DNA of 46,927 bases from a virus. A program made the translations under genes and the position numbers. The notes beneath the pieces were generated by a model. That model was not told where the DNA came from. It searched no databases and saw only the letters and a program-made list of their open reading frames with translations. Where the stretch lies: positions 1 to 46,927 of the IMG/VR virus record IMGVR_UViG_3300009146_000004; one strand, 5' to 3'. Each line of letters starts with the position of its first letter. Within the stretch, counting starts at the first letter, position 1. This document shows, piece by piece, positions 40,501 to 46,927 of this stretch.

Positions 40501-42445
40501 TTCCATGAAGGTCTTGTCTTGGAGGTCTTTCATTCCATGTGGGCCTCTTATATCCACCACCACCACTACCACCCATATCGTCAGGAGCAAATGCTGGACC
40601 CTGTATCTTCCCACCCGGCGGTATGATAGCTCCGAAGTCAGATCCACCCCTATCACTAGGAGCCTGAAATACTGCAGTACCATCTGGCTTGGTTTCGACT
40701 ATTTTCCATCCTGCTTCAGCTAGATTAGTACTCTTACGAACGAAATCAGGGTCACTCTGATTTAATGAAATTTGCATACCTGGAGTAACAGTTTGGGCAC
40801 CTTCAGGTACAGCACCTCTCATTGCCCTCTGCGCGGTTGGTGCCGGAGGTGCTTCAACTGGAGGAGTAGTTCCCTTCCTAATCATTCGTGGACCATTCTT
40901 ACCCATAGTCCACATTTCAAATCCGGCCCGTTCATAGAAGTCACGTAGTTCACGCGTAAATACGGGCAATTCAATAATATCTGGGAACCCATCTGCTTGC
41001 GTCACAGTCGCAGATGCCACTCTAGTCTGCTGTGGAACAGGAGCCTGCTGAACAGAAGCCTGTTGTGGAGCAGTAGGTGGTACTACTGGAGACATCTGCT
41101 GAGGAGCAGGCGGCTGCTGAATAGGTGGCTGCTGAATAGGCGGACCTACAGGAGGTCTAAATCCTCGTCTAATTGGAAGATTACCAGTAGAAGCAGGTAC
41201 ATTCTGCATTGGTGCCTGAGGTAGTTCTAATTGCCCTCCCTGAACTAGAGGATCAGGACTACCTAGATCAAGTTCACCCTGTTGAGGGCCATAAGGTCCA
41301 TATGGTTCATTGGGGGGTAGTACATCCCTCACTTCAGGAGTCTGTGTCCTCAGTCCTCCTAGACCCAAATCACTAGATCTAGAGAAGTATACACGTCCAT
41401 TCCTTTCACCAATTTCCTCAACTCCATATTGTGCCAAATTACTACGCATTTCGGGAGTATATTGTTCTACTGGTATAGAATTCGCCTCATCCCACATATT
41501 GGGATTACTTGCACCGAAGTCTAGCTGAGGTTGTTTAGTTGGTTCAAACAGATCACCTTGAGTAGGTTCGCTGTACGGTCCATATGGTTCCGGCCCTGTG
41601 ATACGTTGCGCATTCCCCACACCACGAGGAGGAAATGGTAGTTGGGGCTGTTGCATCCCAACACCCATATCAGGAAGATTCATCTGAATCCCTGGTCCCT
41701 CAACTTGTGGTACCTGCTGTTGAACTGGTTTAAATGGACTTACAGGAGTGGGTCTAGGATATGGATCAGGTTTCACATCAATTCGACCCAATCCGGTAGG
41801 CTGGGAAGGCGCTCTATATCTTGCTGCACCAGCTACAGCCGCACCCATTCCACCACCAACTACTGTACCAACAGCCGTACTACCTGCTAATTCACCAAAT
41901 GATGGAAGCTCCATCTTACCCGATTGGGCTACATGCATCGGGAAAGTACTAGCAGCATTAACTAGACCGCCTTGACCTGCATTTCTGGCTACATAAGCCA
42001 TCAATTGTTTGAGTGGCGCACTCGCACCCGGAAACTTACCAATTAGAGGTACAGCACCTGCTAAGGCCTGTATAGTACCTTCAGATAGGCTATATTCGGT
42101 ACGAATACCCTTGTTAATTTCATAGGTTTGGGCTAGTCCTTCACCAATTGCAGCGCCCAATCCACCTAGTGCGATATTACCTACGATACTAGGTCCACCC
42201 AACATACCGAGTCCTACGGCAGGAGCAGTACGCATTGCGCCCGCTGCAATAGTCTCAGGCCATGTAGATTCTCTCTTTATGGTTGGTTCCCACAGTTTTG
42301 TAGCAGGTTTTCCAACCTTATCCGGAAAATCATTCGGATCAAGTTGTGCAGGATCAAATGAGAAGGTAGTAGTTGTACCACCCTTAGGCTTATTGGTGGC
42401 AGGTGCCTTCTTATCAGGAAAATCAGCAGGATTAAGTTGTGGCAT
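37562..42445 (-). CDS. Giant internal virion protein (polyvalent, LPD38-like C terminus)
   Basis: 1,627 residues. The N terminus holds two copies of a short acidic motif (LNPADFPDK, LDPNDFPDK), then a glycine-zipper membrane-like segment (residues about 70-210), a long Pro/Gln-rich linker, and helical regions. The last 400 residues, including FFAPRLVASRMRML, resemble the large polyvalent protein-associated LPD38 domain. Such very long internal proteins of short-tailed phages are ejected with DNA and form a channel. No lysozyme or transglycosylase motif was seen. It starts in a TAATG overlap with 42445-43662. Confidence 0.75.
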   Translation of the reverse strand: MPQLNPADFPDKKAPATNKPKGGTTTTFSFDPAQLDPNDFPDKVGKPATKLWEPTIKRESTWPETIAAGAMRTAPAVGLGMLGGPSIVGNIALGGLGAAIGEGLAQTYEINKGIRTEYSLSEGTIQALAGAVPLIGKFPGASAPLKQLMAYVARNAGQGGLVNAASTFPMHVAQSGKMELPSFGELAGSTAVGTVVGGGMGAAVAGAARYRAPSQPTGLGRIDVKPDPYPRPTPVSPFKPVQQQVPQVEGPGIQMNLPDMGVGMQQPQLPFPPRGVGNAQRITGPEPYGPYSEPTQGDLFEPTKQPQLDFGASNPNMWDEANSIPVEQYTPEMRSNLAQYGVEEIGERNGRVYFSRSSDLGLGGLRTQTPEVRDVLPPNEPYGPYGPQQGELDLGSPDPLVQGGQLELPQAPMQNVPASTGNLPIRRGFRPPVGPPIQQPPIQQPPAPQQMSPVVPPTAPQQASVQQAPVPQQTRVASATVTQADGFPDIIELPVFTRELRDFYERAGFEMWTMGKNGPRMIRKGTTPPVEAPPAPTAQRAMRGAVPEGAQTVTPGMQISLNQSDPDFVRKSTNLAEAGWKIVETKPDGTAVFQAPSDRGGSDFGAIIPPGGKIQGPAFAPDDMGGSGGGGYKRPTWNERPPRQDLHGTEEIPELAFQPDEGVISKRENWEEAMPGTPGDPITREFINEQTETDPAKWMNYIVEFHPDYSGRALSIYSETDPQKIVDNLRRIRAEYQQTKIQWNEAATNQSRHNIPIPEEVREAHSGIGKLKDLAESKYERASTRQLGGGYEGGTGGDYSDPPNIPGRLYAPTDELGPRGGGGNTGPFGQDPTSGPRIGEPTGRVAPFEPKGLRDSLSSDDLLQALNSPSIPSDVRVQIENILRSRGVMPNPENAPPIGGPLHQGWDWNNRPPSEEMTIQDAIERQHYDDLADLNSSKNPEEAMEQLRYWTDQEATATTENHGAEAVDYARYMVELANERFHALNDARIAGTPEPVKPQQSVRDRAWEREKEFGPESSGPRGMADPRLDISNPLEGQLELPWSRGINELRQRNGLDSIANQRAQQLLTENWGETGQPQQTSMEGSMKDAEISNYLNQEDATPPEMRDLGGWGSEKGSAPMIANEAERVSEKLKGWGWGQGSKKHTAQGETGNAYVDEVLGLSKAATTIGDYSYTLKHALPMIFSPHHRAALIRSIKGGWDENIANAIYAELEQLPLFQKSFNPNTMEFNKSVAEQAGLDLKHWAGKLNKRTEQNGSNWLENGQFFGIPESAATRAYANSWGRMVRGSNRAFTTMRNYIMAHQTQGLFDAGRNMAIEAHNTGSTKVGMFDTLTGNRRLVSPEEAVNLNPYENLDLAKDIVDFMKTALGEAPLKGHILPHRAAELNVEHMAKGLTRIFFAPRLVASRMRMLNPSTYIMAPPFVRKQYMKAAMSSAIFWFGLAKAAEMSGAAEVSWDPDSADFGVMRFGNRRLDFSGGFKPFLVAMHRFWLSGGYTSSADNQWHRYGEGYQAQTQLDQLQRVAANKLEPLTKFAYDLLNASEHQKFHVYDRTAQLFLSLTAQDAYEILTGDDPKHIGLMLPIMFGAGTQMYTQGETPSRLVPEEYDWTITGGGMLDRAKEVGQGISNFFD

Positions 42446-43662
42446 TACTTTGCCTTTGTCTTATCAAGATAGATCTGGATATTTCTCTCTGTTACTTCCA
42501 GTTCTGGTTGACTCTGTAACCACGCAATTGCTTCCTGACGCTTGGCCTGATTTTCCGATCTCTGCTTCTCCACTTCTGGAGCTAATTTTAAACCATTCTG
42601 AGGTACCGCCATTCCACCAGTATTACCTCTTGAGGAAGTAGTGCGTGTAGTAGCAGTTCCGGCAGATGATGGAGTTCCTCTAAGACTAGGATTAATCATT
42701 TGAAGTAATTCATTATATTCATCTACATCTTCTTGTGAATCGGAGAACCATGTTCCAGTTACTTGAGGTTTCTCTTTCAGAACATATTGACCATTTCGTT
42801 CATCGATCCACTTTTCAGCTAATGCGGCTATTCTAGGATCTTGACTTTCCACTAATGATCGTAATTTAGTCTGTCTTCTAGTAATCATCTGATTTTCAGA
42901 CAGATTCTCATCAGGAGTAGGCATCTGTTGAGTTATCCTATTCTGATCTGCCATGATCAGACTACGATTTAGGTCTAATTCACTTCTAAGATGCAGTATA
43001 TCAGCTTGGGATAGATTCTCAGTTCTAATACCAGTATTTTCTAGTGTTCCGTCTTGTTTATATCTCATTACATAGGCACCATCGAAGTTAAATTTATATC
43101 CCTCGGCTTTCCATTGATCTAATCTCAGTCTATCTTGTTGAATCTTAATCTTATCATCTGCCTGTCTTGCACTTTCTTTAAGTCTCTGCTGATCTCTTGA
43201 AGCATTGACCATACTACCAAGTAGTTGACGTTCATTAGCATTAGATTGACGTTCCAAATTAGCTGCTTGCTGGGCTGGTTCAATGCTAGACTGCCAATCA
43301 GACATTGCCTTAGCATGGGGTGCTCCCAGTACCTCTTCGGCACCCTTAACCCCACCTTTTAGACCTATTCCACTAGCCACTATTGTACGAGCTAGACTAG
43401 GTTTACCCCGTTCAGGTTTATTAGCAATTAGATCCGTAAATCGTTTAATATTTTCACTCTCGGGATCATATAAACTTCGAAGTATTTCGATATCTCCTAA
43501 GTCTAATGAAGTATCTGGCTTCGATGATGTAGTAAATTGGGGAGCCGAATCGTCTACTCTAGGGATGGTAGATGCTTTAGGCTTATTGATAGTAGATGAT
43601 TGATTCGGAGAACTCTGTCCGAGTACACTTCGTTTCCGTAACTCTCTAACATCAATAGCCAT
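42445..43662 (-). CDS. Internal virion protein, coiled-coil
   Basis: This 405-residue protein has a Ser/Pro-rich N terminus, then a long helical, charged region (SRDQQRLKESARQADDKIKI, LRLDQWKAEGYKF) and a Gly/Thr-rich linker before a helical end (RQEAIAWLQSQPELEVTERN). Its place between the giant protein and the Gly/Gln-rich protein in a TAATG-linked trio fits an internal core or ejection protein. No enzymatic motif is seen. Confidence 0.65.
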   Translation of the reverse strand: MAIDVRELRKRSVLGQSSPNQSSTINKPKASTIPRVDDSAPQFTTSSKPDTSLDLGDIEILRSLYDPESENIKRFTDLIANKPERGKPSLARTIVASGIGLKGGVKGAEEVLGAPHAKAMSDWQSSIEPAQQAANLERQSNANERQLLGSMVNASRDQQRLKESARQADDKIKIQQDRLRLDQWKAEGYKFNFDGAYVMRYKQDGTLENTGIRTENLSQADILHLRSELDLNRSLIMADQNRITQQMPTPDENLSENQMITRRQTKLRSLVESQDPRIAALAEKWIDERNGQYVLKEKPQVTGTWFSDSQEDVDEYNELLQMINPSLRGTPSSAGTATTRTTSSRGNTGGMAVPQNGLKLAPEVEKQRSENQAKRQEAIAWLQSQPELEVTERNIQIYLDKTKAK

Positions 43663-44894
43663 TATACACCAAACATTCCTGGCCTACGAGCCTGTGGTTG
43701 TTGTATACCAAATGTTGGAGACGGGCCAATAGGTGTATTAGAGTTACCCATATTATATCCTGGTTGATATCCCCCACCTATAGGACTTCCAAATTGAGTG
43801 TCGATGATTGTATCACCTTGGGGATTTGGAAATACCGTAGGATTATAAGGAGGAGGCATAGGCACATTCACACCACCTGCGCTAGGAACCTTCTGATTTC
43901 TATTCTCGAAGTAATCAATCCAAGGATATGCCATATTAGCGATATCATTAATCTTACCCGTAGTGGTATCCAACTGACCGGGCAGATTCTGACCCTGAAT
44001 GTCATTACCCATCAGATTCATACCGAATTGACCACTTTGACCAGTTCCGCTTAGAATCTGATTACCGAATGTAGATGCCATACCAGGCGTAGCACCATAC
44101 AATCCAGCCTGTCCCTGCGCGGCGTTCAACTGTCCACCTATCGCATTAGATTGACCTTGAGTAGAGTCTAGTCGACCACCCACAGCACCCATCTGACCTT
44201 GTATAGCACCAGCCTGACCCTGTAATCCGGCTAGTCTGCCCTGTTGTTTCATCCCGGCTAGATTAGCTTCCACATTAGTGGCCGCGTCACTACCTGCTTG
44301 ACCCTGTTCTCGGGCCATTTTAGCTAATGTAGCCGTAGCATTAGGGGAGTAACCACCCTGTAATGCACGCTGTCTACCTACTTCTCTTTCGGCATTACTA
44401 TATGCGGCTCTAATGGGCGATACACCACGAGAGCGCATACCAGCAATATCTGTAGGTGAATATCCACCTGTTTTGGCGAATTCACCATAACCTGATGGAC
44501 CCCCTAGAGTACGATATTGGTCCTGAATATCACCATATTTACTCGATACACCACTATAATTACTTGATAAATCCCCAAACTTTTTTGAAACATCACCATA
44601 GCGACCCATAATGTCGCCATAGTCTTGGAATCCCTGAGCAGCTCCACGACCATAATTCTGAGCCATCGTATCCAACATCGGATCGACCTGACTCTCGTAT
44701 CGTTGCTGCTGGTAGTTTCCCTGATTCTGTACCCTACCTCGGGAATCTGATCCAGATCGACCCGGATTAGGACTACCAGAATACGGTCCCTGTGGAGTCT
44801 GTCTAGGCTGCTGTCCCTGTGGACGAGGCTGTGCCATACCAGGCGCAGTACTAGAAGCAGTAAACGGAGAAGGCTGACGTTGAAATGCGGCCAT
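43662..44894 (-). CDS. Gly/Gln-rich internal virion protein
   Basis: A 410-residue protein with a Pro/Gln-rich N terminus. Heptad-like units around residues 90-130 run DIMGRYGDVSKKFGDLSS, with Y-G-D or F-G-D at regular intervals, and a GQ-rich helical middle has repeats such as GQAGAIQGQMGAVGGRL. The composition suits a core protein that packs around the portal and leaves with the DNA. Both ends are TAATG overlaps. Confidence 0.65.
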   Translation of the reverse strand: MAAFQRQPSPFTASSTAPGMAQPRPQGQQPRQTPQGPYSGSPNPGRSGSDSRGRVQNQGNYQQQRYESQVDPMLDTMAQNYGRGAAQGFQDYGDIMGRYGDVSKKFGDLSSNYSGVSSKYGDIQDQYRTLGGPSGYGEFAKTGGYSPTDIAGMRSRGVSPIRAAYSNAEREVGRQRALQGGYSPNATATLAKMAREQGQAGSDAATNVEANLAGMKQQGRLAGLQGQAGAIQGQMGAVGGRLDSTQGQSNAIGGQLNAAQGQAGLYGATPGMASTFGNQILSGTGQSGQFGMNLMGNDIQGQNLPGQLDTTTGKINDIANMAYPWIDYFENRNQKVPSAGGVNVPMPPPYNPTVFPNPQGDTIIDTQFGSPIGGGYQPGYNMGNSNTPIGPSPTFGIQQPQARRPGMFGV

Positions 44895-46045
44895 TATTCG
44901 GGCTCCACAACAGGAGGAAATGCACGTAAACCAACTATTATCGAATTAACGGTAGCTTCCATCCACTCTACTGACCCATCCGGATTTGATTCGAACATTT
45001 GGGTAATGTATTTCCAGAACTCTTCTACTTCGGTGTCCGGGCCTAGAAATAGGTCTGTAACACCAAGTATCATCATCATGGATTTAATATGAAAGTTATT
45101 GGACTGGTCTCGCTGCACATACAGATTAGGCTGCACACCAACGATTCGCTCTAGTAATGGCTCATCCGGAGGATATGGAACCGTAACTATTTTAAGTGGT
45201 TTAATTGGAGGATAGTGATAATTTTCATCTAGATAGAGTTTACTGTCACTTATTAGATGTTTTGGAGCGATATTGTAGTCATGGGTATTAGGATTCGGTT
45301 CGTCTACCTGTTTACCATGATCCGTTTCACCTGTTGGAAATACCTCGAATTCATTGATAGTTCCGCCTCCGATTGAAGGGAGTATAGTCTCTACTCTGCA
45401 CATTCCCAAGAAGTTATTATATGGAGATTCTCCGTTTAAGTTACTGAGATAGAAGTCATCGAATATCGTGTTATCTCCAGGTACAATTCCACGAAGTCTA
45501 ATACGATTCCATATACAATCACTAGTCTCAGGATCTCTCGTACTGTCACTATGACCCGTATCAGCGCTGGTTAGCCATATCTCGGTTTTTCCATCGACTC
45601 GGAATCTAACATCTCCCGAGCCTCTATTTAGGTAAGATCTAAATTCCAGATAATACCATACGCCAATATTAACTACAGTAGTTCCATACCCCATAACCTC
45701 GTTATTCTCGCGTCTTACCTGAAATCTCCTAGAGGTAGGATCGACTCGTAATGCGAGAATGCGCAAATCGTTCTCCAATATTTCGATTAACTCAATTCCA
45801 GTAGTCGGCACTGCGGGGAAATAAATTGCAAATCCCACCAATACTCCACTTGCGGCTGGTTCATATTTATGCGTCTGGAGAAGAAATCCAGGAGCTATCT
45901 TAAGTGAATGCGATCCATTCCTCACGGGAGCTATCGCGGTTACCTGAACTCCCGTAGGTGTAGCTCCAAGATCCCACTTCTTCAGAGCACCGGGATGGCG
46001 TCTATTACCGTAATGGTCGAATCCATCCATGAATAGGACAGACAT
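44894..46045 (-). CDS. LamG/concanavalin-like tail protein
   Basis: A 383-residue protein whose first 210 residues look like a LamG-type beta-sandwich (LFMDGFDHYG, GVLVGFAIYFP, WYYLEFRSYLNRGSGDVRFR, NTIFDDFYLSN). This pattern is common in phage virion proteins that bind surfaces. The C-terminal part is mixed. It lies between the internal proteins and a small protein next to the fibre. It starts soon after the stop of that gene. Confidence 0.7.
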   Translation of the reverse strand: MSVLFMDGFDHYGNRRHPGALKKWDLGATPTGVQVTAIAPVRNGSHSLKIAPGFLLQTHKYEPAASGVLVGFAIYFPAVPTTGIELIEILENDLRILALRVDPTSRRFQVRRENNEVMGYGTTVVNIGVWYYLEFRSYLNRGSGDVRFRVDGKTEIWLTSADTGHSDSTRDPETSDCIWNRIRLRGIVPGDNTIFDDFYLSNLNGESPYNNFLGMCRVETILPSIGGGTINEFEVFPTGETDHGKQVDEPNPNTHDYNIAPKHLISDSKLYLDENYHYPPIKPLKIVTVPYPPDEPLLERIVGVQPNLYVQRDQSNNFHIKSMMMILGVTDLFLGPDTEVEEFWKYITQMFESNPDGSVEWMEATVNSIIVGLRAFPPVVEPE

Positions 46046-46046
46046 G

Positions 46047-46319
46047 CTAGACTCCTAATCCCACCAATTGCTTAATCCACGTAGATGCATTCAATTGGTT
46101 GTGAATTGCGGGCATATCTCCAATAAAGAATCCCTTAATCGCATCGATTTGTGGCTGCGTTAGGCCCAATTCGATTAGATCCGCATCGGTCCATGATTCG
46201 AGTTGAACCTTAAGATCCATAGCCGACTGCGCATGATCGCGTAGGAACGATGCTAGATTACCCGCTGTAACCTGAAGGTCCAACGCAGTAAAAGTCTTAC
46301 CCGCTTGTACAATTGGCAT
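46047..46319 (-). CDS. Small virion-operon protein
   Basis: This 90-residue, mostly helical protein (FTALDLQVTAGNLASFLRDH, WTDADLIELGLTQPQIDAIK) sits between the fibre stop and the lectin-like protein. No motif is recognised. It is possibly a fibre chaperone or minor tail component, by position only. Confidence 0.6.
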   Translation of the reverse strand: MPIVQAGKTFTALDLQVTAGNLASFLRDHAQSAMDLKVQLESWTDADLIELGLTQPQIDAIKGFFIGDMPAIHNQLNASTWIKQLVGLGV

Positions 46320-46328
46320 ATATCCCTC

Positions 46329-46927
46329 TTACTGATTGGCTTGGAACGATATTGTTCCGTAAAGATATGTACCGGTAGCTAACATAGTTCCAATTAATTG
46401 GACCATGTTATTATTATTTTGATAATATAGATAAATAAGATGAGAATAGGGATTCACATAACAACACATACTTGGCACAACTGCACCAAGATTCTGCCAC
46501 AGTACTGATCCGATTGAAGTATAAGGACCATTAATATACGGACAGCCATCTATTAGAACTCCACCACCACCTACCGTACCAAGTGAGGATATTCCAACTC
46601 TAAAACTTGCAGTTACTTTCTTACCCGTCTTAATTGCCCATCCCTCCTGGGCACCATAAACTAGACCACTTACACCACCACTGATACTAAAACTAGATAT
46701 CCACGTCCTTTCTCTGTAATCATCAAAAGTAAAGGTATCATCATCGGGTATAGGTGGATCGAATCGTATTCTTCCCGTTCGAATGGAGGGCGCTTGAACC
46801 CATCCATCTCCCTGTATGGTTATTGGAGAACTTAAAACAGCAGATGCGGAATCAGTTAACAAATTAAAATATAAATTCCCATCATTAAGATTAAGTATTC
46901 TCCATCTTTTCTTATCAACAGGTGCAG
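46329..46927 (-). CDS. Tail fibre-like protein, C-terminal part (continues from 1..1810)
   Basis: In the circular molecule this completes the fibre started at 1810. Bases 46805-46927 repeat 1-123 and carry the same frame. The C terminus (FDDYRERTWISSFSISGGVS, RVGISSLGTVGGGGVLIDGC, YLYGTISFQANQ) is beta-rich and Gly/Ser/aromatic, as in receptor-binding fibre tips. It is joined to the repeated stem described for the N-terminal part. The stop is ten bases before the next gene. Confidence 0.85.
   Translation of the reverse strand, partial: APVDKKRWRILNLNDGNLYFNLLTDSASAVLSSPITIQGDGWVQAPSIRTGRIRFDPPIPDDDTFTFDDYRERTWISSFSISGGVSGLVYGAQEGWAIKTGKKVTASFRVGISSLGTVGGGGVLIDGCPYINGPYTSIGSVLWQNLGAVVPSMCCYVNPYSHLIYLYYQNNNNMVQLIGTMLATGTYLYGTISFQANQ
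46805..46927. repeat. Terminal direct repeat, right copy
   Basis: Identical to 1-123. The unique genome length is therefore 46,804 bp. See the left copy. Confidence 0.95.

Overview
The window is a complete genome of a tailed bacterial virus (Caudoviricetes). Its last 123 bases repeat its first 123, and one long tail-fibre gene reads in frame across the join, so the real molecule is a circular or circularly permuted unit of 46,804 bp. I recognise no integrase, repressor, host housekeeping gene, rRNA or tRNA, so it looks virulent. The host cannot be named from sequence alone. The gene set (portal, short adaptor, nozzle-like protein, large internal proteins; no sheath, tape measure or tube protein recognised) suggests a short-tailed, podovirus-like particle.

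Layout. There are two transcription arms. The leftward (minus) arm runs from about 19,980 down to 1 and, across the join, from 46,804 down to 37,562. In transcription order it carries the small terminase, small capsid-associated proteins, large terminase, an Acb2-like cyclic-nucleotide sponge with an HD-like neighbour, a small membrane protein, portal, scaffold, major capsid protein, three related beta-rich decoration domains, adaptor, nozzle-like protein, lectin-like proteins and fibre, then the internal virion proteins ending in a 1,627-residue polyprotein-like protein. The rightward (plus) arm, from about 20,320 to 37,565, carries early and replication genes: many small zinc-ribbon proteins, a LAGLIDADG endonuclease, a SprT protease-SNF2 helicase fusion, a P-loop kinase, a helix-turn-helix protein, a Cas4/RecB-type nuclease, a Sak4-like recombinase with a probable ssDNA-binding partner, an acidic protein with its own promoter and terminator, a cold-shock protein, a UDG-exonuclease-polymerase A fusion and a DUF3987-like helicase/primase. 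The two arms converge at 37,562-37,565, where their stop codons share the bases CTAG.

Control. Between the arms (19,982-20,759) lies a divergent control region with sigma70-like promoters on both strands, direct repeats, palindromes and a stretch that folds like a structured RNA. From 20,540 to 22,860 hairpins are dense, several with G-U pairs or mutually exclusive partners, and the two genes inside are clearly richer in GC at third codon positions than their neighbours. Many genes are joined by one-base TAATG overlaps. Four early genes have their Shine-Dalgarno sequence inside a small UCC-GNRA-GGA hairpin.

Most interesting points: the Acb2-like anti-CBASS candidate and its HD-like neighbour; a DNA polymerase ending in DDDIPF, the tip of bacterial SSB; the SprT-SNF2 fusion; the GNRA-hairpin ribosome sites; the structured RNAs around 20.6 and 21.9 kb; and the isolated acidic-protein unit at 32.1 kb. 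No endolysin or classical holin was recognised.
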